Assembly: GCA_947498705.1 (NCBI GenBank)
Contig: CANMLW010000002.1
Span: 310,001-374,000, forward strand
Origin: an uncultured Aquimarina sp.
GTDB lineage: Bacteria; Bacteroidota; Bacteroidia; Flavobacteriales; Flavobacteriaceae
Direction: 5' to 3'
Length of the DNA: 64,000 nt
Shown here piece by piece: positions 45,730 through 54,037 of the stretch. The notes beneath the pieces were generated by a model. It was not told the DNA's origin. It did no database searches and was given only the letters and a program-made list of their open reading frames with translations. Each line of letters opens with the position of its first letter. The first letter of the stretch is position 1. A program made the translations under genes and the position numbers.

Positions 45730-46146
45730 ATGAATCATATCAATAAAATAGAACATCTGGGTATTGCGGTAAACGATATCGAGCAGGCAAACGAGGTCTA
45801 TGAAAAATTACTGGGTGTACCCCCTTATAAGCAAGAAGAAGTAGAAAGCGAGTCTGTAATTACTTCTTTTTTTAAGGTTGGGGATAGCAAAATAGAGTTA
45901 TTAGCCAGTACCGATGACGAGGGACCTATTGCAAGGTTTATTGCCAAAAAAGGAGAAGGGATTCATCATATTGCTTTTGATGTAGATGATATCCAACTAG
46001 AACTGGATCGATTAGAGAAAGAAGGGTTTCGATTAATCAATAAAGTACCCAAACCAGGGGCTGATAATAAAATTATCGCTTTTGTACACCCAAAAAGCAC
46101 ACATGGAGTGTTGATAGAGTTATGCCAGGAAAACACTGTAAAATAA
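45730..46146 (+). CDS. mce: Methylmalonyl-CoA epimerase
   Basis: Interconverts (R)- and (S)-methylmalonyl-CoA in propionate metabolism. 138 residues, VOC fold, with metal ligands in NHINKIEHLGIAV (H9), EGIHHIAFDVDD and the final GVLIELCQ Glu. DNKIIAFVHPKSTHGVLIEL is the family's C-terminal signature. It is a single gene, 115 bp before the tRNA gene; no mutase gene is in the window. Confidence 0.93.
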   Translation: MNHINKIEHLGIAVNDIEQANEVYEKLLGVPPYKQEEVESESVITSFFKVGDSKIELLASTDDEGPIARFIAKKGEGIHHIAFDVDDIQLELDRLEKEGFRLINKVPKPGADNKIIAFVHPKSTHGVLIELCQENTVK

Positions 46147-46217
46147 AGGGTTATAAGTAGTAGTTGTATGTTGGCTGCTATTTTTTTTAAAATGATTTGA
46201 AATAATAGAAAAAAAAG

Positions 46218-46249
46218 TTTGGCGTGTTTATATCAAATCCTTAAATTTG
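46218..46249 (+). promoter_or_regulatory. Promoter of the tRNA gene
   Basis: TTTG at 46218-46221 and TAAATTTG at 46242-46249 with a 20 bp spacer match the Bacteroidota sigma-A consensus. The mature tRNA starts 13 bp downstream of the -7 box. Confidence 0.7.
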
Positions 46250-46261
46250 CCCTCCGTTTTA

Positions 46262-46335
46262 GGTCCCATAGCTCAGCTGGTTAGAGCACCTGACTCATAA
46301 TCAGGGGGTCCTTGGTTCGAGCCCAAGTGGGACCA
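46262..46335 (+). tRNA. tRNA with CAT anticodon (Met or Ile2)
   Basis: A complete 74 nt cloverleaf. Acceptor GGTCCCA (46262-46268) pairs with TGGGACC (46328-46334), discriminator A; only CC of the CCA end is encoded. Anticodon arm CCTGA-CTCATAA-TCAGG gives anticodon CAT at 46296-46298. T-arm has GGTTCGAGCC. The sequence is not initiator-like. Elongator Met and lysidine-modified Ile2 cannot be told apart with confidence by eye. Confidence 0.95.
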
Positions 46336-46346
46336 CCTTTTTTACC

Positions 46347-46377
46347 AAAGCTGTTTCTAGTGATTAGAAGCAGCTTT
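46347..46377 (+). terminator. Terminator of the tRNA gene
   Basis: A 13 bp stem with one G-T pair (46347-46359 with 46365-46377, arm AAAGCTGTTTCTA), followed by T-rich sequence, 12 bp after the tRNA. Confidence 0.8.
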
Positions 46378-46424
46378 TTTTATGGAGCATTTTGTAGGGC
46401 GAGGAGTTTATCTTGAGAGAGGTA

Positions 46425-46475
46425 TGACTTGAAGGAAGCCTCAAGTGGGATTACCTTTTTATCAAAGCATTGTTA
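46425..46475 (+). other. Degenerate copy of the tRNA 3' end and its flank
   Basis: The segment CTCAAGTGGGATTACCTTTT near 46439-46458 and the following ATCAAAGC match the tRNA 3' end and its downstream flank (CCCAAGTGGGACCACCTTTT ... ACCAAAGC) with a few changes. The 5' half of the tRNA is absent. It could be a decayed tandem duplicate or an attachment-site relic. Confidence 0.5.
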
Positions 46476-46592
46476 TTGTTTTTATCGCAATAAAAAGGCG
46501 GTTCACCGACACAAAATTGCATATGGACGCTGATTGGATGTTAAATAGTTGATTTTTAGAGAATTTTGTCTTGCACTTAAAACCTAAAAGCC

Positions 46593-46706
46593 ATGACATT
46601 TGAAACATTAATTTATATAGCAATATCCATAGTAACAATGGAATCTGCCTATTTCACATTTTTAGACTGGTATGCAAAAGATTTTATGTCTTGTAATACT
46701 AACTAA
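46593..46706 (+). CDS. Possible 37-residue hydrophobic peptide
   Basis: An ATG at 46593 opens a short frame starting MTFETLIYIAISIVTMESAY and ending SCNTN. It has one possible membrane helix (~5-22). There is no recognised family, no nearby promoter match, and coding is uncertain. It lies in the otherwise empty stretch between the tRNA relic and the small membrane-protein operon (convergent). Confidence 0.2.
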   Translation: MTFETLIYIAISIVTMESAYFTFLDWYAKDFMSCNTN

Positions 46707-46742
46707 ATAACAATTCTCTAATTCGAGATGAGTTAATAAAAA

Positions 46743-46913
46743 TTATCTTTTAATAATTACAAATCCAAGAACAATAAGTATCGAGCTGATTATTATATTC
46801 TCCCAGGATTTATCAACATATCCACCATAACCATAAAAACCATCACTCTTATATAGAAGAATAAAAACCCCAGTCAAAAGAATTGTAATACCTACTAATT
46901 TATTCCTTTTCAT
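46743..46913 (-). CDS. Small two-helix membrane protein
   Basis: 56 residues from the ATG at 46913 (MKRNKLVGITILLTGVFILL). Two hydrophobic helices (~6-22 and ~37-54) are separated by a Gly/Tyr-rich loop DGFYGYGGYVDKSW. The longer frame starting at 46976 overlaps the upstream gene too far. No family is recognised. It is the third gene of an overlapping three-gene unit. Confidence 0.55.
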   Translation of the reverse strand: MKRNKLVGITILLTGVFILLYKSDGFYGYGGYVDKSWENIIISSILIVLGFVIIKR

Positions 46914-47052
46914 CAAGGTCATTTTCTTTATCCCAATGCTCTTTTTTAGCCTTTTTCTGTCGATAGTATGCAACAAATATTAATGAAATAGGAAAAAATA
47001 GAATGATCAAAATCCACTTAAAAATATTCGAAATCATATTGATTCGTTTCAT
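46900..47052 (-). CDS. Small single-helix membrane protein with charged tail
   Basis: 50 residues from the ATG at 47052 (MKRINMISNIFKWILIILFF). One membrane helix (~10-31) is followed by a highly charged tail QKKAKKEHWDKENDLDEKE. The start overlaps the stop of the upstream gene by 4 bases, and its end overlaps the next gene by 14 bases. Function is unknown; the tight overlaps support real translation. Confidence 0.6.
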   Translation of the reverse strand: MKRINMISNIFKWILIILFFPISLIFVAYYRQKKAKKEHWDKENDLDEKE

Positions 47053-47627
47053 TTTAGTAATTGAGTTAGATATGTAATACCGAATATCCACCCAGTATAT
47101 AAAGCCGTATATGCCAGAGCATAGGCAGCAGAAATTCCGATATCGCCTTTGGTATGAGGTGATTTAGTAAATACAAGCTTTAACGCCCTAAAGAAAACCC
47201 AATACATCATCGCTAATAATATAAAAATTGAAACCCAAAAAATCGCTTCCAATAAAACTAATACAACAACCAACAGAATTGATAGTCCAATCCATAGAAG
47301 TATAGAAAGAAGTAGTGCTTCTAACCCATCACCCACATCGATATCAGATAGTTCTGGAACAGCCCCAGATTGGGGAATTATATTTCCGGCTTCGAAGCTT
47401 TTAAACTTTGGAAAATCATCTTTTAGCCCTATACCTTGATAAAGACCATAGGTCATAAATAAAAATAGGGCGGAATCTATTATTGATAATGATATGTATA
47501 AGTTAGAATTTATGCTACGATTATAATTTATCCCGGTAAGATAAACAGTCAAAATGGTAACCCCGATGACAAATAGAGATACTATAAAAACTGATTTTCC
47601 TTTAAGATAAGTTTGTTTAGCTTTCAA
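47049..47627 (-). CDS. Multi-pass membrane protein of unknown function
   Basis: 192 residues with about five hydrophobic segments: ~13-31, ~44-62, ~105-138 (long, perhaps two helices), ~140-155 and ~168-188. A cytosolic or periplasmic loop LKDDFPKFKSFEAGNIIPQ lies between helices 2 and 3. No enzyme motif is visible. It is the first gene of a unit with two small membrane proteins, suggesting a small membrane complex. Confidence 0.65.
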   Translation of the reverse strand: MKAKQTYLKGKSVFIVSLFVIGVTILTVYLTGINYNRSINSNLYISLSIIDSALFLFMTYGLYQGIGLKDDFPKFKSFEAGNIIPQSGAVPELSDIDVGDGLEALLLSILLWIGLSILLVVVLVLLEAIFWVSIFILLAMMYWVFFRALKLVFTKSPHTKGDIGISAAYALAYTALYTGWIFGITYLTQLLK

Positions 47628-47739
47628 TTATTTAGTGGGTGTTAATGTTTACTATAGGTGTTATGCGTGCATGAAATGTTGCATTGATTACTCATGTTCT
47701 AAGTATTTTATGCATATTTAGTTGCAAACATAAGTGGGA

Positions 47740-48282
47740 TTATCTCCATTGTACTATTAATTCTTCTACACCTTTTTTAATACCCTTGTAAAAGTTACCA
47801 TTTTTAAATTCTGGAATCATAGTGCTATCAATTACTTTTTTACAAATTACGTCTGTTAATACGAGCTCGGTCCCATAACCTGTTGCAATACCAATTTTTC
47901 TTTTGGGTTTACAAAGAACCATGATAAGACCATTATTTTTTTCTGTGGTGCCTACACCCCATTTTTGTCCAAGTACTGTAGCATATTTTTGGATATTGGG
48001 ATATGAAGCAATACTATCGACAGTAACCACTACAATCTGTCGTGTTGTAGCCTGATCATAGTCGTATAAGGTTTTTGATAGCTCACTTTTCTGAGCATTT
48101 GTAAATACCTGACTATAATCATTTATGATTCCGATAGGTTTAGGAAATGCATTTTTTTCTATTTCTGAAAGCGTAACTGTAGATACCGATTTTTTGGTAG
48201 TTTCTTGCTTAGAACCCCATTTGCACGAAATTAAACTTACAAATAGTAGAAATAATACAGTTAGTTGTTGTGTTTTTTTCAT
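47740..48282 (-). CDS. TPM domain lipoprotein
   Basis: 180 residues from the ATG at 48282; three codons earlier another ATG exists. Lipobox VSLISC, then a TPM domain (~50-180) with GIINDYSQVFTNAQKSELSK, RQIVVVTVDS, GVGTTEKNNGLIMVLCKPKR and IGIATGYGTELVLTD. TPM domains include a phosphatase in plants and the Psb32 family; bacterial lipoprotein members are of unknown role. It is a separate gene upstream of the small membrane-protein unit. Confidence 0.87.
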   Translation of the reverse strand: MKKTQQLTVLFLLFVSLISCKWGSKQETTKKSVSTVTLSEIEKNAFPKPIGIINDYSQVFTNAQKSELSKTLYDYDQATTRQIVVVTVDSIASYPNIQKYATVLGQKWGVGTTEKNNGLIMVLCKPKRKIGIATGYGTELVLTDVICKKVIDSTMIPEFKNGNFYKGIKKGVEELIVQWR

Positions 48283-48420
48283 GATAGCCAATTTAATGAT
48301 AGAGTCTAATAGCTATTTGTTTACAAAAAAATAGTACTATAAAGAAAGCACACATATATATACTTAGTTTCATAGCATAAGTTTTTAAAATAGGTAGAGA
48401 ATACGTTTACTTACTCAATT

Positions 48421-49008
48421 TTATTTAAAAGGAGCTCCTGTTACCCATAACACCAAAGATTTACGCTCGCCTGCAGTTACTGGGGTTACACGGTGCATGC
48501 AATATGTAGGAAATAGAGTAATCGATCCCTTTTTTTTAGGAAATTCTATGACATCTCTATCCACAAATAGTTCGAACAATCCGCCTTCATATTCTTCTGC
48601 ATCAGAAAGTTGTATGACAATGCTGATCTTTCGTCGGGCTGCTATTCCTGTACCTACATCCATATGCCAGTCATAATGCCCACCATCGCTGTAGTAAACT
48701 CCATATTGTAGTTTTCCCAAATCATCATCTACATCAAATTGCCAAAAATCATCATTTGCTTTCTTATAGAGTGCTATTAATTTTTTATACAGCCATTCAA
48801 TTCCTTCAATTTCAGGAGTTAACCATTTTACCTCACTTTTTCTATAACTACCTCGGTCATTAGAACCCGAATTAAGCGTTGCTTTTTTAAATGGAATTGT
48901 ATCTGCCAGAGCATGTATCTTATCGATTTCTTCGGAAGAAAAAGCATTTGGATCATAATGCCATCTGTTAAGGTTTACTGTTGGCTGTGTTTTTGTTGAT
49001 GAACTCAT
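48421..49008 (-). CDS. 2-oxoglutarate/Fe(II)-dependent dioxygenase, PKHD/prolyl-hydroxylase type
   Basis: 195 residues. The facial triad is visible: H115 and D117 (YDWHMDVG) and H172 (MHRVTPV), with R182 (ERKSLVLWV) to bind 2-oxoglutarate. EEYEGGLFEL is the usual PKHD strand. Members hydroxylate prolines or act on peptides; this one may modify a protein. It ends GAPFK where PKHD proteins read GP(F/W). Single gene on the minus strand. Confidence 0.9.
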   Translation of the reverse strand: MSSSTKTQPTVNLNRWHYDPNAFSSEEIDKIHALADTIPFKKATLNSGSNDRGSYRKSEVKWLTPEIEGIEWLYKKLIALYKKANDDFWQFDVDDDLGKLQYGVYYSDGGHYDWHMDVGTGIAARRKISIVIQLSDAEEYEGGLFELFVDRDVIEFPKKKGSITLFPTYCMHRVTPVTAGERKSLVLWVTGAPFK

Positions 49009-49246
49009 ATTAGTATGTTTTATATAATTCTTTTTTCTAATAAGACATTTATATCGATATCAGGATTTGACTCTTTAATGTAGTTTTTGAAAATAAAGAA
49101 TTGCTTAGTATTAAATTATTGGATTTATAACGACTTTTTTAATGAATGTCATAACTCGACGAGATGTTACTGTTTTAATTTTTCCATTCTTAGCGGGTTA
49201 TTTAATAAACATTACAAAATTACAACTATACTTTTACATCAAATAC

Positions 49247-50905
49247 TTAATCAATGCTAGACTTGGTTGTATTTATAAACTGTATAGCTTTATCTAATAC
49301 TTCGTCTTTTCCTTTTCTAATCCCCTCTATGGTTGGGGTAATCTCTATATCAGTAACAATTCCGATTCTTTGTGTTTCTTTACCACTAGGATAAAATATC
49401 CCAATACCTGTCATCACTGTCTTAAACCCACCTACAAATTCTATAGTGCTTATATTGCCATCGGCTCCAGAGGTTTGACTTCCTATTACGGTAGCATTAA
49501 TAGCCGTTTGTAAGCACATGGTTGTAAATTCTGCTTGGCTTTGTGTTTGTTCGTTTACCAATAACACAACCTTACCGGTATATTCTTTTCCGTTGTTTTT
49601 ACCACAGCTGTGGGGAGTTGTCCAGACAAATTTACCGGGATATCTTAAGTCGGGTATGGTGATCATTACAAACTCTTTAGGTACTTTATTTAAATATTCG
49701 GCAATCGAATGCATGGTGCTCCTGGGATAATTTCTAAGATCAAATATAATAGCTTTGGTGGTGAATAGGCTATCCATCATAGCAGGGACATCTTTTTTTT
49801 CCAAAACACCCATATTAACATATCCAATATGATCATCGAGTATTTTCCATTTTTTAGGAGAAGGTTTTTTATAATTAAATTCATTAAATGTATATCTCTT
49901 GATGAATTTGTGATATGATTTCCCGTTTCGATCAAAATCGATATGTACAGAGTCTGTAGATCCATTAAATATCGCATGAGAGTAATTTCGTAATCGTACA
50001 GAAGCATTAGAAGCATTGATATAGGGCTTTTTTTCTTCTAGGATTTCAGCAATTGGTTTTCCGTTTACTTTTGTGATAACATCTCCGATTTGCAAATCAT
50101 CTTTTTTTGCCAATGAATCATTATAAAAACGGGTAAGAATAGCTTTGTTAGCTATAATTTTAAATTTTGAAGGAATTCGTTTTATACCAAAATAATCATT
50201 AGTAAGTGGGGTAACCAACCCAGCATGGGTGTCATTAATTTTTACGACCAATTCGAGCATGGTCAAGTGGTATTCCTGTTCTGTTGCTGGTGATAAAAAC
50301 TTTGGGATAAATTGCTGTAATACCAAATCCCAATCGTCATCGGTTTGATATTTATACGGAAAAAAGTATTCGATAATATTCCAGTATTTAAAAAGAGCCA
50401 GCATTCTCAACTTTTTATCTTTCCAATCAAAATCTTTATAGTCGGGTTCGTTTCTGATCTCTATATTTCCTATAAGATTATGGTGAGAAACATAATGATG
50501 ATTTCCTTGAAATCGATTGTTTTCTATAAATTGTAGTTGACGGCTTAGTTCTTTTGTAAACAACAATTCATCTTGTGTCCAGCTGAGATCAAAATTTTTG
50601 CCAAAATAATTACTGCTACTTTTTTCATAGCAAGAACTACAGCTTTCTACTTTTCCCAGAGATGCTATCCAATCCAGATATACCTGGGATAATTCTTCTT
50701 TGGTAGTTACTTTTTCTATCTTAGGTAAAACTTTAAACAATTGCTTATCCCAATTATAGGTTCCTTTGCCCACTTCTGGATGATAATATTTTAAAAACCC
50801 CCATATTTTTGCGGTAGTAGCCAATTTTTCTACCTGGGTTAAAGGTTGTTGTTTACAGTTGGTTAGTGCAGTTAGAAGTAGTAGTAAGAGTAGTGTTTTT
50901 TTCAT
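49247..50905 (-). CDS. S41 family peptidase, lipoprotein
   Basis: 552 residues. Lipobox TALTNC (C17). N-terminal helical domain (~25-220) with KIWGFLKYYHPEVGKGTYNWD, the hallmark of this S41 subgroup, PDZ-like region (~245-300; LQIGDVITKVNGKPIAEIL), then the S41 protease core with the catalytic serine in NEQTQSQAEFTTM and VIGSQTSGADGN near the oxyanion site. Probably a periplasmic tail-specific-like protease. Confidence 0.9.
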   Translation of the reverse strand: MKKTLLLLLLLTALTNCKQQPLTQVEKLATTAKIWGFLKYYHPEVGKGTYNWDKQLFKVLPKIEKVTTKEELSQVYLDWIASLGKVESCSSCYEKSSSNYFGKNFDLSWTQDELLFTKELSRQLQFIENNRFQGNHHYVSHHNLIGNIEIRNEPDYKDFDWKDKKLRMLALFKYWNIIEYFFPYKYQTDDDWDLVLQQFIPKFLSPATEQEYHLTMLELVVKINDTHAGLVTPLTNDYFGIKRIPSKFKIIANKAILTRFYNDSLAKKDDLQIGDVITKVNGKPIAEILEEKKPYINASNASVRLRNYSHAIFNGSTDSVHIDFDRNGKSYHKFIKRYTFNEFNYKKPSPKKWKILDDHIGYVNMGVLEKKDVPAMMDSLFTTKAIIFDLRNYPRSTMHSIAEYLNKVPKEFVMITIPDLRYPGKFVWTTPHSCGKNNGKEYTGKVVLLVNEQTQSQAEFTTMCLQTAINATVIGSQTSGADGNISTIEFVGGFKTVMTGIGIFYPSGKETQRIGIVTDIEITPTIEGIRKGKDEVLDKAIQFINTTKSSID

Positions 50906-50957
50906 TGCTATAAATAAATTGTTGAGGTATGGGTTTTTTCTGTTTTTTAAAGGTATA

Positions 50958-51362
50958 TTACAAAGCTGTCAGTATTTCTTCTTTTAGTTTGGTAAGCACG
51001 GTAGCAATCTCTTTGCATGATGTTTTGGCATTTCTAGATACCGATTTGGTCGTAGTGATATCTCGATGTTCTGCTGTTTTTGCTATGGTGGTATGTTGTA
51101 CAATGACCGAAATTTCTGCCTCGCAAGTATAGGGTTGTCCAGCAAAAATAGTATCAAACTGGGTAGTGTCGAGATTCTTAAAATCTGTTATAGACTCTAA
51201 ATTCAATTGTATTTTTTCGCAGTTTTTTGTGGATTGAGAACTTAGTGTGATTACCACCACAGAAATTTCTTTTATAGCAACAAGATCAGATACGCTAAGC
51301 TTTGTAAAAGCAAAAGAGATTACAACGTTGATAACCAGTGTAATTAAAAGTGATTTTTTCAT
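50958..51362 (-). CDS. Small exported protein, unknown
   Basis: 134 residues. An N-terminal hydrophobic segment (~4-21, LLITLVINVVISFAFTKL) serves as signal or anchor. The rest is Thr/Ser-rich with four scattered cysteines (NCEKI, YTCEAE, TSCKE) and no recognised motif. It lies 52 bp upstream of the S41 protease gene on the same strand, possibly in one transcript. Confidence 0.6.
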   Translation of the reverse strand: MKKSLLITLVINVVISFAFTKLSVSDLVAIKEISVVVITLSSQSTKNCEKIQLNLESITDFKNLDTTQFDTIFAGQPYTCEAEISVIVQHTTIAKTAEHRDITTTKSVSRNAKTSCKEIATVLTKLKEEILTAL

Positions 51363-52043
51363 AAATATGGTTATTTGTGTTTTTTGTATTGCAAGAATAC
51401 TACATCATAGTATCATTTTTTGACATTGAGGTGTTTTTGTGTTTTTTTCAAAAACTCTTATTCCACAAAAAAATGACATTTACCCACCGAAAAGGCACGA
51501 CAAAAGTATATATGCTTAGATATACCAAAACAGACCTGATTATACATATAAAAGAAGTTCTACATAACGATACTGTTGATTGTAAAACCAAGCATGTATA
51601 TAAAAAGAACTTTTTGCCAATCAATAGAGGGTTTCGATAGAAATATTAGTGTTCAGGAATCAGTAGAAGAAAAAAGAAAAGTAGCCAAATAATAAGGAAA
51701 TCGAATTGTTTTTTAGTTCTTTTTTGACATGATTTGAAATGTATTGATCATTATCTTTTTAAAATCTTATTAGTTTCCTCTCCCTCTAGGAGAGGAAACG
51801 CAATAGCATTATTGTTCGTTGATTAGGTTATTATTAGAGTGTAAGTGATATCGAACTCACGTTTTTTACCATTTAAATAGCTAAACAAACCTTGTTATGC
51901 AATTGCAGCTACGTTCATTATAGTATTTAATCGACCTAAAGCCTTTGGTAAACCACATGGTTTATTTGCTATAGTAGCAAATTTAAAATTAGAGTAGATA
52001 CTAGAAAAGTAATATTGTTACGTATATAATGTGTGTTAATAGA
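51363..52043. other. Gene-poor region with short hairpins
   Basis: 681 bp. A + strand frame from 51377 (internal ATG at 51473, 55 residues, MTFTHRKGTTKVYMLRYTKT) has no recognised family and is doubtful. An 11 bp stem (51773-51783 with 51789-51799, arm GTTTCCTCTCC) lacks a T-run. A palindromic TTTGCTATAGTAGCAAA is near 51967. Nothing convincing as a gene. Confidence 0.4.
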
Positions 52044-52631
52044 TTAATAATTCTTAGTAGCTAACCATTTCTCTACCCTATAATAGGTCGTTTTAGAAAA
52101 ACCAAAAATTCTACAAACGTCGTCCATAGTTTCATAAGTAGAAGGATTGGTTTTTATATAGTGCTTTATTTCTAACGCTTTTTGGATAGAAGTTTCTTTC
52201 GGTCCCAAACGTCTTCCTGATGCTAGCCGGTTTTGACGATAAGTATGTTCTTTAAGCCTTTCCATATCAAAGATAGTATCGCTACTTTCGAGTTTTTCCA
52301 TTCCTTTTCCCGTTTTTAAGACTCTAAAAGTCATAGATTGTATGGTATTTTCTTCACGTTCCTGAATATAATTGTATATAAAAATAGAAACATTAAAATT
52401 TTTATATTCCTGTAACATTACTTTGTTTTTAATAAGTTTGGCAATAACTTTTTTTTCTTTTTTCATATAACTATCGATTTCTTCCTCAGAGCTATCAGAT
52501 GTTTCAGGACTTTTAGTAGCCAAATGATTTTTCCAGTTTTCTTTACTTAAAAAGTCTACAAGCATTGCGACTTCCTGAGACTTTGCAAGACGAATAGAAA
52601 AATCATAAGTGTTTTTAAGGGTGTTTGTCAT
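52044..52631 (-). CDS. DNA-binding protein with resolvase-like C-terminal HTH
   Basis: 195 residues. The N-terminal ~130 residues are helical and charged without a known motif. The C-terminus (~140-195) reads ASGRRLGPKETSIQKAL then DDVCRIFGFSKTTYYRVEKWL, the layout of a Hin/resolvase-type helix-turn-helix. No serine recombinase catalytic domain is present, so it is more likely a regulator than a recombinase. It lies ~290 bp downstream of the small GG peptide gene on the same strand. Confidence 0.65.
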   Translation of the reverse strand: MTNTLKNTYDFSIRLAKSQEVAMLVDFLSKENWKNHLATKSPETSDSSEEEIDSYMKKEKKVIAKLIKNKVMLQEYKNFNVSIFIYNYIQEREENTIQSMTFRVLKTGKGMEKLESSDTIFDMERLKEHTYRQNRLASGRRLGPKETSIQKALEIKHYIKTNPSTYETMDDVCRIFGFSKTTYYRVEKWLATKNY

Positions 52632-52925
52632 AACTTTATGGGTAACTATGAACGTTAGTTTTTTTGATTAAATAATTGGTTTGATGGATCAATATAAGAT
52701 GGGTTTTTTAGTTTTCATAATTTCTTAGGTAAAAGACTATATTTTATAATGTTGTGTATTGATAGGAAATAACATGAGCCTGAATCTATATTGTATTTAT
52801 AAGAAAATTAGGATTCAAGGTTTTTAAAAGATATCTAGACCAATACTCCCCAGAATAAATCTAATTCTAGGGAGTATTGATTAAGAATTTTACTAATTTA
52901 TAAATTAAAATCTTGAAATACTCGT

Positions 52926-53099
52926 TTAGGCTTGGTCATCACAATACGATACTGTTTTATACTGATATCCTTGTGGAGTATATACCAAAATAGTCGCCTT
53001 GCACCTACCCTGTTCCATTTCTGTGCCTCCAGCAATATTTCTTTGCTGTTGTTTTTCTAATGTTTTTACTTCTTTTAATTCTAAAATGCTTTGTAACAT
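52926..53099 (-). CDS. Double-glycine leader peptide with two cysteines
   Basis: 57 residues, found by direct reading from an ATG at 53099 to a TAA at 52926. The leader MLQSILELKEVKTLEK... ends NIAGG (G24-G25), the signature of peptides cut by PCAT-type exporters; similar MLQSIL starts occur in flavobacterial bacteriocin-like peptides. The 32-residue core has C33 and C53, and several Tyr/Gln/Thr. It lies between two HTH genes on the same strand. Modification enzymes are not adjacent; disulfide or unmodified export is as likely as a RiPP role. Confidence 0.75.
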   Translation of the reverse strand: MLQSILELKEVKTLEKQQQRNIAGGTEMEQGRCKATILVYTPQGYQYKTVSYCDDQA

Positions 53100-53210
53100 A
53101 ATTATAAAAATTTAAATTAATGTATTTATCCTGATCATTTAGAGACATTCAGGTATTATGTCTATTTTATGATCTAAGTATTTGCGGTTATAATTTTCTG
53201 TTTTTTAGTT

Positions 53211-53525
53211 TCATGAAATTTTTAGGAGAGGATGTATTCGTTTAGACTTTTTATCTGCGTTTATCTCACTAACATTGTTGGATGATAAATCCTTGGCATA
53301 AAATCCAAATTTAAAATCAACTCCTTTTGCATATACAAAACTTTGTATAGTAAAATCATATTCTATAGGAGCGTTTAGAGCTTTCATAATATCAATAATT
53401 CTATAGGTTTGCGCTCTCGAAATACCAAGCCTAGAGGCTAGGTTAACGGGAGTTCCTGTGGCATGCATTCTAATAAGTTGATCAATTCTTTGTATAAGTT
53501 CGAGTTGTTTAATGATAAGATTCAT
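53211..53525 (-). CDS. Small HTH regulator
   Basis: 104 residues. An N-terminal helix-turn-helix (~5-50) has NLASRLGISRAQTYRIIDIM, resembling the HTH_11/DeoR-type winged helix. A short region follows with IEYDFTIQSFVYAKG (a winged beta-hairpin) and a basic tail. No ligand domain is visible. It lies 111 bp upstream of the GG peptide gene on the same strand and may control it. Confidence 0.7.
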   Translation of the reverse strand: MNLIIKQLELIQRIDQLIRMHATGTPVNLASRLGISRAQTYRIIDIMKALNAPIEYDFTIQSFVYAKGVDFKFGFYAKDLSSNNVSEINADKKSKRIHPLLKIS

Positions 53526-54037
53526 GGCTTTGTTTTTTTTATATGATGTAATGCGTTGTCCTTTTAATCCAGATATGATTAGAGGCTTAACTCAGAAAGA
53601 GATGATCGTTGCTATAGTGCAACTCTATCATATCGATGTTACTAAAATGGGATGATACATATCATTTATGCTGCTAAAAGAATGATATCCCGATTAATAA
53701 TTGATTACTTTTTTTGTTGAGTCAAATGTAATTGAGAGATTAGCGTTTTTGCAACAGGAATACACCGGGATTCAGAGAATCTTGGGTCGGTATTCCGGGA
53801 ATTTAGATGGAAGAATAAGATTTAAATAATTGATTTGCAGTGTATTGTGTGTTTTGTTGTTAAAGTGGATTAATTGAAATTCATAAACGGGAAACTATAT
53901 TGTTTGAGTACGTAATTATGGAATCATTTTTGTTTTTTGAAACTCAACGACGTTTCGAACAGAGAATGGTTATAAAAACGTACGTTAATTTTATTAGATA
54001 CTATAGAAGGGTTTACATTATAAAAGCTAAGCGATAA
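53526..54037. other. Regulatory intergenic region between HTH gene and TPR-AraC gene
   Basis: 512 bp between divergent genes. It contains a nested inverted repeat at 53757-53796 (outer GGAATAC(a)CCG with CGGTATTCC, inner GATTC with GAATC). No ORF of note and no recognised RNA. The dyad may be an operator for one of the flanking regulators. Confidence 0.4.

Noticed and set aside
51377..51640. An 87-residue + strand frame
   Set aside because: No family, no promoter or coupling to a neighbour, and it starts in a hydrophobic low-complexity region; kept only as a note in the intergenic entry.
53211..53525. Reading the small HTH gene and the resolvase-HTH-like gene as remains of a transposon
   Set aside because: No recombinase or transposase catalytic motif and no inverted ends flank them.
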